Below are positions 17,649 through 25,942 of a DNA stretch of 47,201 bases, in pieces. The notes under the pieces are model-generated. The model saw only the letters and a program-made list of their open reading frames with translations, made no database searches and was not told where the DNA came from. Origin of the DNA: JAVBMU01 sp031552185 (GTDB lineage: Bacteria > Actinomycetota > Actinomycetes > Actinomycetales > Cellulomonadaceae); NCBI GenBank assembly GCA_031552185.1, contig JAVBMU010000072.1, positions 1 to 47,201 on the forward strand, written 5' to 3'. Numbering within the stretch: position 1 is the stretch's first letter; every line of letters begins with the position of its first letter. The position numbers and the translations under genes were made by a program.

Positions 17649-19517
17649 TCAGGTGCCGCGCGGGTGCGTGTCGTCGTCCGGGTAGTCGGCGTCCCAGACC
17701 ATCTGATCGATAGCCCGGACCGCCGGTTCGGCGGCCGGCCCGGTGGTGCTTGGCCCGGGGGTGCCCGGCCCGGGGGTGCCCGGCACGGTGCTGTCCGGCC
17801 CGGTGCTGTCCGGCCGGGTGGCGGGTCGGTCGGCCGGCCGGCGGGCATCCGATCCGGTGGCCGACGGCCTTCCGCCCGCGGGCTTGCCCGGGAAGGTGGG
17901 TACGACCGGGTCGGGATCGAGGAAGGGGTTCGACGACGCCGCCGCCACGATCGGTGGTGCGGCCTTTCGGGCCGTGGTGGGCCGACGGAACTTCCCGGCC
18001 GCATGACGCTCTGCGGTCGCGGGTCGCTTGGTCCGAACTCCGGCGGTGGGTCGCAACGGCCACTCGGCGAGCACCGGATCCTCGGTCCGGGCGGCGCGTC
18101 CGTTCGGCGCGGCCGTGCTCGGCGCGGCCGTGCTCGGCGCGGCCGCCTTGAGCGCGGACCCGATCGCCCTGACCGCCGGGCCTGCCGCCACGCCGGGCAC
18201 CGCGCCGGGCACCGCGCCGGGCACCGCCGCCGCGCCGGCCGCCGCCTCGGCCTCGAGCAAGCGGAAGTCCGCTCGCTCGTCGTCCCGCTCGTTGGTCCGG
18301 TTCCAAGGTTCGGACGCGAGGCGCTTTTCGGCCGGTACCCGCCCGTCGTCCCGCCTGTGATCGGCCCGCTCGCCGGTCCGGTCCCATGCGTCGGTCCAGC
18401 CCCGCTCGTCGGTCCAGCCTCGGTCGCGTGCGTCCGCCGCGAAGCGCCGGCCCGCCGCGTCCGGCCTGCGCCCGGCCGGGTCCGACGCCCGCGGGGCGGT
18501 GGTGTCCGGCGCGGGATCGCCGACGATGATGACGCGTGGCGGCCCTGCGGCCCGAGGCGTCCCGGGGACGGTCCCGGTGCTGAGGTCGATCCGCTGGGTG
18601 GGCGCGGTCGGCGTCGTCCCGCGCGCCGGCCGGACCCGCGGCAACGGCGCGGTGATGACCTTGGCCGGCCGGCTCGAAGGCGGAGCGGTCCAGGCCCGTC
18701 CGCGCGCGACGACCGGGCGGCGGCGAATCATGAACGAGACGAACAGGCCGATCATCTGCACGACCAACCCGGCGGCGAGCAGGCGCAGCAAGAGGGCGGG
18801 CCATGTGCCGGGGCGCGCGTCCCGCTCGGCGGTCCCGCCGGCCGCGTTCCGCGTGTCCGGCTCGGCCGATTCCCCGCCCGTCGAGGCGCTCGGGCTCCCG
18901 GCGCCCGGCGATACCTCGACCGGCGGCGGGACGGCCTTGCCCGCGGTGTCGCTGGCGATGGCCCCGATCGACGTCGATTGGTCGATCGGCAAATCCCACG
19001 TGATCGTGTTTCCGTTGGCGATGCCGCCGGTGGAGGTGCTGATCGGACCGGGGAAGGTCAACCCGAGCCGGATGATCGCGGCTTTGGTGGGGGTGACGGG
19101 GAGCTTCTCGCGAGCCTTCGTGCCCGGGCGCAGATCGATGGTCCCGGCGAAGACGTAGTTCCGGCCCTCGTGGCTGATCGTCAGGGCCTGCCCGGTCAGC
19201 ACCGGCAGGGCGTCGAGCGGCTGATCGGCGAACTGGTACTGGACGCCCGTGTAGCCGTCCTCGCAATAGGGCGTGGCGGACACGCCGGCGGGCGGATCGC
19301 CGGCCACCGGGGCGAGGGTGGAGTTCCAGTATGCCCGGGGACTCTTGCCCGCCGCCCGGGCGAATCCGTCCGAGACGGCGACAATATACGTCCCACTGAT
19401 GGTGTTGTCCCGCACCGTCATCCCGAGGTCGAGCTTGCCGCACCCCCCGACGAGCAGGATTCCCGCGAGCAACGCCATCCCCGCCGCCCGACGTCGGGCG
19501 AACCTCCCTCGGCTCAT
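17649..19517 (-). CDS. LppM-like lipoprotein with transmembrane segment and long disordered tail
   Basis: Predicted membrane-bound lipoprotein; actinobacterial LppM proteins are cell-envelope factors of unclear biochemistry. The 622-aa product starts MSRGRFARRR and has a hydrophobic stretch ending in the lipobox LVGGC, with the lipidated Cys near residue 26. The external domain (to about residue 215) carries TVRDNTISGTYIVAVSDGF. A hydrophobic segment LLLRLLAAGLVVQMIGLFVSFMI (first 20 residues: LLLRLLAAGLVVQMIGLFVS) follows near residue 245, then about 350 residues rich in Arg, Pro, Ala and Thr with no recognisable domain. ATG at 19517 is chosen because it places the signal peptide correctly. 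The next gene, clpB, diverges from it. The tail is cytoplasmic if the topology is as predicted. Confidence 0.65.
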   Translation of the reverse strand: MSRGRFARRRAAGMALLAGILLVGGCGKLDLGMTVRDNTISGTYIVAVSDGFARAAGKSPRAYWNSTLAPVAGDPPAGVSATPYCEDGYTGVQYQFADQPLDALPVLTGQALTISHEGRNYVFAGTIDLRPGTKAREKLPVTPTKAAIIRLGLTFPGPISTSTGGIANGNTITWDLPIDQSTSIGAIASDTAGKAVPPPVEVSPGAGSPSASTGGESAEPDTRNAAGGTAERDARPGTWPALLLRLLAAGLVVQMIGLFVSFMIRRRPVVARGRAWTAPPSSRPAKVITAPLPRVRPARGTTPTAPTQRIDLSTGTVPGTPRAAGPPRVIIVGDPAPDTTAPRASDPAGRRPDAAGRRFAADARDRGWTDERGWTDAWDRTGERADHRRDDGRVPAEKRLASEPWNRTNERDDERADFRLLEAEAAAGAAAVPGAVPGAVPGVAAGPAVRAIGSALKAAAPSTAAPSTAAPNGRAARTEDPVLAEWPLRPTAGVRTKRPATAERHAAGKFRRPTTARKAAPPIVAAASSNPFLDPDPVVPTFPGKPAGGRPSATGSDARRPADRPATRPDSTGPDSTVPGTPGPGTPGPSTTGPAAEPAVRAIDQMVWDADYPDDDTHPRGT

Positions 19518-19617
19518 GGGGACATGATGGCGCACCCTGGGCTGATGGGGAAATCCCCTCGTGTTGGCCAGGAGCGGGCAAATCCGTCGAATCGGGGCTT
19601 CGGATTGCCGAGACGAA

Positions 19618-19638
19618 GTTGAGTGGAATACGCTCAAC
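19618..19638 (+). promoter_or_regulatory. HAIR element, HspR operator upstream of clpB
   Basis: GTTGAGT (19618-19624), seven bases, then GCTCAAC (19632-19638): a perfect 7-bp inverted repeat with the spacing of the HspR-associated inverted repeat (consensus CTTGAGT-N7-ACTCAAG). It lies 55 bp upstream of the clpB start. By family knowledge, HspR with DnaK represses heat-shock genes through such sites. No hspR gene is in this window. Confidence 0.85.
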
Positions 19639-19693
19639 TTAGTGAGTGTTGCCCGGTCAGAAGCGTCCACCCATCCTCGAGGAGGCCGGATCG

Positions 19694-22363
19694 ATGGAAA
19701 CCAAGTTCACCACCATGTCGCAGCAGGCCATCGGCGACGCCATCCAGAGCGCCGCGGCCGCGGGGAATCCGGAGCTCGAGCCCGTGCATCTCCTGGCCGC
19801 GCTACTCGCCCAGCCGGGCGGCGTCGCCGTCGGGCTGCTCGACGCCGTCGGCGCACCCGCCCAGGCCATCGGCCGGCAGGTTCACGCGGCCCTGGCCGCG
19901 CTGCCGAGCGCGAGCGGCGCCGGCCCCGGCCGGCCGAGCGCGTCCCGCGCCACGTCGACCGTGCTCGACCTAGCCGCCAAGGAGGCCCAGAGCCTGGGCG
20001 ATGAATACATCTCCACCGAGCACCTGCTGATCGCGATTTCCGCCGGCTCGTCCCGGTCGGCGACCATCCTCGGTCAAGCGGGGGCGACGCCGGAGGCGTT
20101 GCGCGCCGCCCTGCCCACCGTTCGCGGCACCGCCCGCGTCACCAGCCCCAACCCCGAGGGGACATACCAGGCGCTGGCACAGTACGGCAACGACCTCACC
20201 GCGGCCGCCGCCGACGGCAAGCTCGACCCGGTCATCGGCCGGGACACCGAAATCCGGCGCGTCATCCAGGTCCTGTCCCGCCGGACCAAGAACAATCCTG
20301 TGCTGATCGGCGACCCCGGCGTCGGCAAGACGGCCGTCGTCGAGGGCCTTGCCCAGCGGATCGTGGCCGGGGACGTGCCGGCGTCGCTCAAGGGCAAGCG
20401 CCTCATCGCGCTGGACCTGGCCGCCATGGTGGCCGGCGCGAAGTACCGGGGCGAATTCGAGGAGCGGCTCAAGGCCGTCCTGGAGGAGATCAAGTCCTCC
20501 GACGGCGAGGTGGTCACCTTCATCGACGAGTTGCACACCGTCGTCGGCGCCGGCGCCGGCGCGGACGGTGCCATGGACGCCGGCAACATGCTCAAGCCGA
20601 TGTTGGCTCGGGGCGAACTGCGGATGGTCGGTGCGACCACGCTCGACGAGTTCCGCGAGCACATCGAGAAGGACCCGGCGCTGGAGCGCCGGTTCCAGCA
20701 GGTCTTTGTCGGGGAGCCGTCCGTCGAGGACACCGTGGCGATTCTGCGCGGCCTCAAGGAAAGGTACGAGGCTCACCACAAGGTGACCATCGCGGATTCC
20801 GCCCTGGTCGCTGCGGCGACGCTCTCCGACCGCTACATCAGCGGACGCCGGCTTCCGGACAAGGCGATCGACCTCGTCGATGAGGCCGCCTCCCGGCTGC
20901 GGATGGAGTTGGACTCGTCGCCGATCGAGATCGACGCCCTCCAGCGTGCCGTGACCCGGCTGGAGATGGAGGAGGTTGTGCTCTCCGAGTCCCCCGACGC
21001 GGCGTCGGTCGAGCGGCTCGCGAAGCTCCGCGCGGACCTCGCCGATCGACGCGAGGAACTCGCCGCCCTGACGGCGCGCTGGGAGGCGGAGAAGGCGGGG
21101 CACAACCGCGTCGGCGACCTGCGGGCCAAGCTCGACGAGCTGCGCACCGGCGTCGAACGAGCCATCCGCGAGGGCGACCTGGAGACCGCCGGGCGGATCC
21201 AGTACGGCGAGATCCCCGCCGTCGAGCGCGAAGTCGCCGAGGCCGAGCGCGCCGAGGAGGCGGGCGCGGGCGACGGCCCGGCCGCCGCCGACCTGCCGCC
21301 GATGATCGCGGAGAACGTCGGCGCGGACGAGATTGCCGAGGTCGTCTCGGCCTGGACCGGCATCCCAGCCGGCCGCCTGCTCCAGGGTGAGTCCGAGAAG
21401 CTCCTGCACATGGAGGAGGTCATCGGCGAGCGTCTGATCGGTCAGGCGGGGGCCGTGCGGGCTGTGTCCGACGCCGTCCGGCGCGCGCGCGCCGGCGTCG
21501 CCGACCCGGACCGGCCGACCGGTTCCTTCCTCTTCCTGGGGCCGACGGGCGTCGGCAAGACCGAGCTCGCCAAGGCGCTCGCGGACTTCCTGTTCGACGA
21601 CGAGCGGGCCATGGTCCGAATCGACATGTCCGAGTACTCGGAGAAGCACTCGGTGGCCCGCCTGGTCGGGGCGCCTCCCGGGTATGTCGGATACGAGGAG
21701 GGCGGGCAGCTCACCGAGGCCGTCCGGCGCCGGCCGTACTCCGTGGTGCTGTTGGACGAGGTGGAGAAGGCCCACCCCGAGGTCTTCGACATCCTCCTGC
21801 AGGTGCTCGACGACGGTCGGCTGACCGATGGCCAGGGCCGCACCGTGGACTTCCGGTCCGCGATCCTGGTGCTGACCTCGAACCTCGGCTCCCAGTTCCT
21901 GGTGGACCCGCTGCTGACCGACGCCGAGAAGCGCGAGGCGGTCATGGGCGGGGTGCGGTCCGCGTTCAAGCCGGAGTTCCTGAACCGGCTGGACGACGTG
22001 GTGATCTTCGACGCGCTCAGCCTGGACGAACTCGGCCGGATCGTGGACCTGCAGGTCGCCGCGCTGGCCAAGCGGCTCGCGGACCGGCGGTTGCGGCTGG
22101 AGGTCACGCCCGCCGCGCGCGAGTGGCTGGCCCTCGAGGGCTTCGACCCGGCCTACGGCGCCCGGCCGCTGCGCCGCCTCGTCCAGCGGGAGATCGGGGA
22201 CCGGCTCGCCCGGACGCTGCTCGCCGGCGAGGTGGTCGACGGCGACGTCGTCGCCGTCGACCGGGCGGGGACCGGGAAGGTCGGCGGCGGGGGACTCACG
22301 CTGCAGGTCCGCCAGGAGGTGGGCGGCGGTGAAGGCGGCGGCGGTGAGGTCGCGGCGGGGTGA
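19694..22363 (+). CDS. clpB: ATP-dependent disaggregase chaperone ClpB
   Basis: Hexameric AAA+ chaperone that works with DnaK to pull proteins out of aggregates in the cytoplasm. The 889-aa product has a Clp N-domain (about residues 1-150) and a first AAA+ module with Walker A GDPGVGKT at 206-213 and the pore segment AKYRGEFEERLKA. A coiled-coil middle domain follows, then a second AAA+ module with Walker A GPTGVGKT at 616-623 and GAPPGYVGYEEGGQL. The C-terminal D2 small domain includes FDPAYGARPLRR. Length and domain order are normal for ClpB; the middle domain separates it from ClpC. ATG at 19694 follows GAGGAGG. The HAIR site upstream indicates heat-shock control by HspR. The gene stands alone, without dnaK or grpE beside it. 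Confidence 0.96.
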   Translation: METKFTTMSQQAIGDAIQSAAAAGNPELEPVHLLAALLAQPGGVAVGLLDAVGAPAQAIGRQVHAALAALPSASGAGPGRPSASRATSTVLDLAAKEAQSLGDEYISTEHLLIAISAGSSRSATILGQAGATPEALRAALPTVRGTARVTSPNPEGTYQALAQYGNDLTAAAADGKLDPVIGRDTEIRRVIQVLSRRTKNNPVLIGDPGVGKTAVVEGLAQRIVAGDVPASLKGKRLIALDLAAMVAGAKYRGEFEERLKAVLEEIKSSDGEVVTFIDELHTVVGAGAGADGAMDAGNMLKPMLARGELRMVGATTLDEFREHIEKDPALERRFQQVFVGEPSVEDTVAILRGLKERYEAHHKVTIADSALVAAATLSDRYISGRRLPDKAIDLVDEAASRLRMELDSSPIEIDALQRAVTRLEMEEVVLSESPDAASVERLAKLRADLADRREELAALTARWEAEKAGHNRVGDLRAKLDELRTGVERAIREGDLETAGRIQYGEIPAVEREVAEAERAEEAGAGDGPAAADLPPMIAENVGADEIAEVVSAWTGIPAGRLLQGESEKLLHMEEVIGERLIGQAGAVRAVSDAVRRARAGVADPDRPTGSFLFLGPTGVGKTELAKALADFLFDDERAMVRIDMSEYSEKHSVARLVGAPPGYVGYEEGGQLTEAVRRRPYSVVLLDEVEKAHPEVFDILLQVLDDGRLTDGQGRTVDFRSAILVLTSNLGSQFLVDPLLTDAEKREAVMGGVRSAFKPEFLNRLDDVVIFDALSLDELGRIVDLQVAALAKRLADRRLRLEVTPAAREWLALEGFDPAYGARPLRRLVQREIGDRLARTLLAGEVVDGDVVAVDRAGTGKVGGGGLTLQVRQEVGGGEGGGGEVAAG

Positions 22364-22468
22364 AGTGGGGCGGTGAGACGAGTGATCCCTGAACGCTAGG
22401 TCCGCGGAGGCGGGCGGCCCCGGGACTCCTCGGTGGCGGCGGCCGCGGTGTCGGGCGCGTGGGTTCGC

Positions 22469-22587
22469 CGAGTCAGTACTGTGCGCGCCGAGTCAGTACT
22501 GTGCGCGCCGAGTCAGTACTGTGCGGGGTGTTTTTGCCGGTTTTCCGGCCCCGCAAGTACTGACTCGGGGATTTCGGTACTGACTCG
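22469..22587. repeat. Family B intergenic array, locus 1 (3 direct + 2 inverted, 20-bp period)
   Basis: CGAGTCAGTACTGTGCGCGC-type units begin at 22469, 22489 and 22509, exactly 20 bp apart. The reverse complement GTACTGACTCG is at 22557 and 22577, also 20 bp apart. The centre holds a smaller GCGGGG...CCCCGC stem around a T-rich stretch. It lies between convergent clpB and the minus-strand DUF4190 gene. A 20-bp period cannot preserve a reading frame, so it is not coding. The remaining gap, about 22590-22939, shows no gene; I see only a weak repeat of ACACGACCCRCT there. Confidence 0.85.
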
Positions 22588-22939
22588 GCGCGACAGTGGT
22601 GCTTGCGCGTCGCAGTTGCCCGGCCCGACCGATGCCGTCCGGCCTCGCGCGCCGTATCACGATGCGAGAAGCAACTCCGCCGCTCGATGCGCTCCCCACA
22701 CGACCCGCTGACCGAGGCACACGACCCACTCGCCGAGCCGGGGAGTTCCACTCATTTCATTCGGGCGCCGTCGCGCCCCAGTCATCCGGAGTTCGCCTCG
22801 GTCGGCGGGCGACTCGGTCCGGTCGACGCGACAGGGGTCATTCGTCCAGAGCATTGGCGCACAGCAAGCGGCAGGCACCACGGCGCGCCCGAGGCGGGCA
22901 CTCGAAGCGACGGGCCCGGAGGGCGCGCCGAGGGTCCGG

Positions 22940-24457
22940 TCAGTTCCGGGGTAGGTCGAGGCCGCCTCGGCGTGGGCTGTCGAAGGCCACGAGGCAGGTG
23001 CCGGCGCGGTCGCCCTGGTTCCAGGAGCTCCGGCTGGGCGCCCAGGCCAGAAGTTCGGCGTCCTCGGTGGGCAAGCCGCGCGCGGCGGCGGTGCAGGCCG
23101 CGGCGACCCGCTGGTTCGCCGGCGCCTGGCCCGGCCAGGTCGAGTCGGTCTGGAACGACGTACGCGCGATCACCTGCGCCTCGTGCGCCTCGGCACAGGG
23201 AACCACCCGAACCTTGCCGACCTGGCCGTTCGCCGGCACCGATTCGAGGCAGTTGCCGGCGACCAACTGCCGCGAGTAGGCCGTCGTCGATCGGGCGACG
23301 TCGGCGACCAGCGGTCGCTGCGCCGCGCGCAGCGACAAGAAGGAAGTGATCCCCAACGCCCACAGCAGGGTGGTGACCACCCCGAGCGCGATGCCGGTGA
23401 TCGCAAGACCGCGGCCGCGCCGGCCCGTTCGCCGGACCGACGCCAGACCCGCCGCGCCGACCCCGATGCCGACGGGGCCCAGCAACGCGCCGGTCGCCAG
23501 GCCCGCGATGGCGAGCCGGTCGACGGGCGCGCGCGGCCCCGGTGCCGTGGCCGACGCCGTAGCCGGCGCGTGGAAAGTGCCGGCTGCGTAGGCCGGCTCG
23601 TCCGAGGTAGCCCCGCCGTCGGCTGGTCCCCGTTGCTCGAGCGGGGAGTGGTAACCGGTTTGCTCCGCTCCCGACGCCGCCGAGTCGCCTTCGAACCGGC
23701 GATAGCCGGGTGGTTGATACGGCGGCTGGTAGGGCGGCTGGTAGCCGGAGGGCCGGTAGGGCTGTTCGCCGGGCGGCTGAAAGCCAGGGGGTTGGTCGCC
23801 GGGCGGCTGGTGGCCGCGCGACCGAAATCCCGGCCGCTCGGCCCAAGCGGCGTCCTGAGCTGGGTCGAAGCCAGGTACGGCGCCGGGTGCGGCGAAGGTG
23901 GGCGGCGGCACGGGGGCAGTGCCTGCGCGGGCGGCCGTGGGCGGGAAGCTCGGCGCGAGTCCGGCCTGACCGGGCACCACGAACGGGTTCTCCGCGAGTT
24001 GGGCATCCGCCGGCTCGGCCGGATCGGAGCCTGCCCCCGAGGCGACGGGATCGGAGCCTGCCCCCGAGGCAACGGGCTCGCTCGACTCGGTTGGCTCGGC
24101 GGAAGGATCCTCGTCGGCAGCCGGGCGACCCTCCGGTTCGGCGGGTGGGTCGGTCGCGGGGTCCGGTTCGGCGGGTGGGTCGGTCGCGGGGTCCGGTTCG
24201 CTCGGAGCGCCGGAACGCGCGCCGGTCGCCAGCGCGCTGATGTGATCCGCGACACTGACGTCGGAGTGGGGCGCCACCGGAGGTTCGGCGCTCGCGGTGG
24301 GTTCGGCGCTCGCGGTCGGTTCGGCGCTCGCGGTGGGTTCGGCGCTCGCGGTCGCTTCGGCGCCGAGCGCCGCCGACGGGTCGCCGACAACGTGCTCGGT
24401 CCGTGGCTCCGGCGAACTGCCCCGCACCGTCCCGCCCGCCTGTGCGCCCGCGCTCAT
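22940..24457 (-). CDS. DUF4190 membrane protein with C-terminal septum-formation-like domain
   Basis: Likely membrane protein of unknown role. The 505-aa product has a long N-terminal disordered region (about residues 1-300), with ASAEPT repeats and later Pro/Gln/Gly/Tyr-rich repeats. A DUF4190-type pair of hydrophobic segments around GVGAAGLASVRRTGRRGRG follows. The C-terminal globular part, about 120 residues, contains AGNCLESVP, VPCAEAHEAQV and GTCLVAF; these spaced cysteines resemble the septum-formation (Septum_form) domain of actinobacteria, which would lie outside the membrane. The ATG at 24457 overlaps the stop codon of the upstream DUF4190 gene by one base, so the two are translationally coupled. 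The septum label is a domain resemblance, not a proven role. Confidence 0.7.
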   Translation of the reverse strand: MSAGAQAGGTVRGSSPEPRTEHVVGDPSAALGAEATASAEPTASAEPTASAEPTASAEPPVAPHSDVSVADHISALATGARSGAPSEPDPATDPPAEPDPATDPPAEPEGRPAADEDPSAEPTESSEPVASGAGSDPVASGAGSDPAEPADAQLAENPFVVPGQAGLAPSFPPTAARAGTAPVPPPTFAAPGAVPGFDPAQDAAWAERPGFRSRGHQPPGDQPPGFQPPGEQPYRPSGYQPPYQPPYQPPGYRRFEGDSAASGAEQTGYHSPLEQRGPADGGATSDEPAYAAGTFHAPATASATAPGPRAPVDRLAIAGLATGALLGPVGIGVGAAGLASVRRTGRRGRGLAITGIALGVVTTLLWALGITSFLSLRAAQRPLVADVARSTTAYSRQLVAGNCLESVPANGQVGKVRVVPCAEAHEAQVIARTSFQTDSTWPGQAPANQRVAAACTAAARGLPTEDAELLAWAPSRSSWNQGDRAGTCLVAFDSPRRGGLDLPRN

Positions 24458-24996
24458 CAGTAGGTGGTCGAGTCGAAGGCGATCGAAAAAACGATCCCGA
24501 TCAGGGCGAGGAGGACCAGACTCAGGCCGACGGCGATGGCGGCGATGGCCAGTCCGCGACCTTTCGCCCCGGTTTTGCGGATCTGGCTGAGCGACACAAA
24601 CCCGAGGACGATGCCGACCAGAGTGGGCACCCCGCAGAAGAACGGCCCGATGAGGGTGAGAACCAGGGACCAGATCGCGAGGGGATTGGTCGGCTGCACG
24701 GGCGCGTACGAGCCGTAGGCATGCGGGTTTGCGGTATATCCGGGCCCCGGGTACTGGGGCTGACCGGGCGCCTGCCCATACCCGGGCGCCTGCCCATAGC
24801 CGGGGGTCTGCCCATACCCGGGCGCCTGCCCATACCCGGGCGCCTGCCCATAGGTTGGCGGCTGCCCATACTCGGGCATTTCCGGACGGTCCTGCGGCCC
24901 GCCCCCCGCGCCGTACCGGCCAGGGACGTCAGCGCTCGGACCGTACGGATTCGGTGCGTTCCGCGATGGATCGAACGGGTTCTCGGGCGTCGTCAT
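24457..24996 (-). CDS. DUF4190 small membrane protein with YGQAPG repeats
   Basis: A 179-aa membrane protein of unknown function. Residues 1 to about 105 are disordered and include six or so copies of the hexapeptide YGQAPG or close variants, matched by near-identical 18-base DNA repeats at 24768-24855. The C-terminal third has two hydrophobic segments flanking the short loop SLSQIRKTGAKGRG, the DUF4190 signature. ATG at 24996 begins MTTPENPFDP. The gene overlaps the next DUF4190 gene by one base and probably shares its mRNA. The family is common in actinobacteria and often occurs as clustered paralogues, as here. Confidence 0.75.
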   Translation of the reverse strand: MTTPENPFDPSRNAPNPYGPSADVPGRYGAGGGPQDRPEMPEYGQPPTYGQAPGYGQAPGYGQTPGYGQAPGYGQAPGQPQYPGPGYTANPHAYGSYAPVQPTNPLAIWSLVLTLIGPFFCGVPTLVGIVLGFVSLSQIRKTGAKGRGLAIAAIAVGLSLVLLALIGIVFSIAFDSTTY

Positions 24997-25082
24997 TGGC
25001 CTACCGTAGCGAAACCCGGACCGTGCTGAGCACGGGGCGCTCGCCACCGTCTCGCCGTCGAGGGCGATCCAGCCGTTCCGCG

Positions 25083-25164
25083 CGAGGTAGAGCAGCTGGA
25101 GCGCGCCCGACGGGCCAATTCGGCGGCGCCACGGTTCTACCTCGGTATCGTCGGTTCTATCTCG
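25083..25164. repeat. Family A intergenic array, locus 2 (1 direct + 2 inverted)
   Basis: CGAGGTAGAG is at 25083-25092. Its reverse complement appears as GGTTCTACCTCG ending at 25144 and GGTTCTATCTCG ending at 25164, exactly 20 bp apart. The array sits in the 25000-25203 gap between two minus-strand DUF4190 genes, upstream of one and downstream of the other. It is therefore not restricted to convergent gene ends. Nothing else is recognisable in the gap. Confidence 0.8.
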
Positions 25165-25203
25165 CGCGGCCCCGGGCGGTGGCCTGGACCATCCGGCCGC
25201 CGC

Positions 25204-25836
25204 TCACTCCTGCAGCACGGCGGGCGCGGCAAGAATTGGCAGCACCCCGGCGAGAAAAAGAATCAACCAACCCGCCAATCCGATGGCGCCCATGACGATC
25301 CCCGCGATGGCCATCCCCCGGCCCTGATGACCGGTCCGGTTGACCTGGCTGAGTCCGACGAGGCCCATGATGAACCCCGGCAGCGAGGCCAGCCCGCAGC
25401 TGAAAAATCCCAGGAGGGACAGGATCATCGACCAGACCGCGACTTGACTCGTCGGGACGACGGCGACCAGCAGGGGAGCCACGCCGTACGGCCCCGGCTG
25501 CGGGTACCCGGGCGGTGGCCCCGGCCACCCCGCCGATTGCCCGTACGTGGCCGGGAGCGGAGGCGCCGCTGGAGGTCCAATGTCGGGTGTCGGTCCGACG
25601 CTGGGTGTCGGTCCAATGTCGGGTGTCGGACCGACGTCAGGGGGACCCGTGACCATCCGATAGATGTCGCGGGTTGGTGGTGCGCCGCGGTAGTCCCGGG
25701 CGGGCGGCCCGCCGTGACGGCGGGCATCCGACTCTGCACCCGGCGGCAGCGCTGGGCGTCCCGCGGCGGTGTCGCGGTCTTCGATCCGGTCAAACGAGCC
25801 GTCAGTTGGCCCGGCAGGGCTGACATGATTAGTCAT
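25204..25836 (-). CDS. DUF4190 membrane protein
   Basis: A 210-aa membrane protein of unknown function and the third DUF4190 paralogue in a row. The N-terminal half is disordered, with a short VGPTPDIGPTP repeat. The C-terminal part has two hydrophobic stretches around GLSQVNRTGHQGRGMAIAGI, the same arrangement as in its neighbours. ATG at 25836 begins MTNHVSPAG. It is separated from the next paralogue downstream by a family A array, so it may be a separate transcript. The gap to pgi (25837-25942) shows no clear signal. Confidence 0.75.
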   Translation of the reverse strand: MTNHVSPAGPTDGSFDRIEDRDTAAGRPALPPGAESDARRHGGPPARDYRGAPPTRDIYRMVTGPPDVGPTPDIGPTPSVGPTPDIGPPAAPPLPATYGQSAGWPGPPPGYPQPGPYGVAPLLVAVVPTSQVAVWSMILSLLGFFSCGLASLPGFIMGLVGLSQVNRTGHQGRGMAIAGIVMGAIGLAGWLILFLAGVLPILAAPAVLQE

Positions 25837-25942
25837 GCAGAAATGCTAGCCGTCCGTGCGTCCGGAGCGTGGCAACGATGAGCCGGCACCGGATCGTTCA
25901 CTCGAACCGAATGAGTCGGGTGCGACTGGCCCGTTGCTCGGC

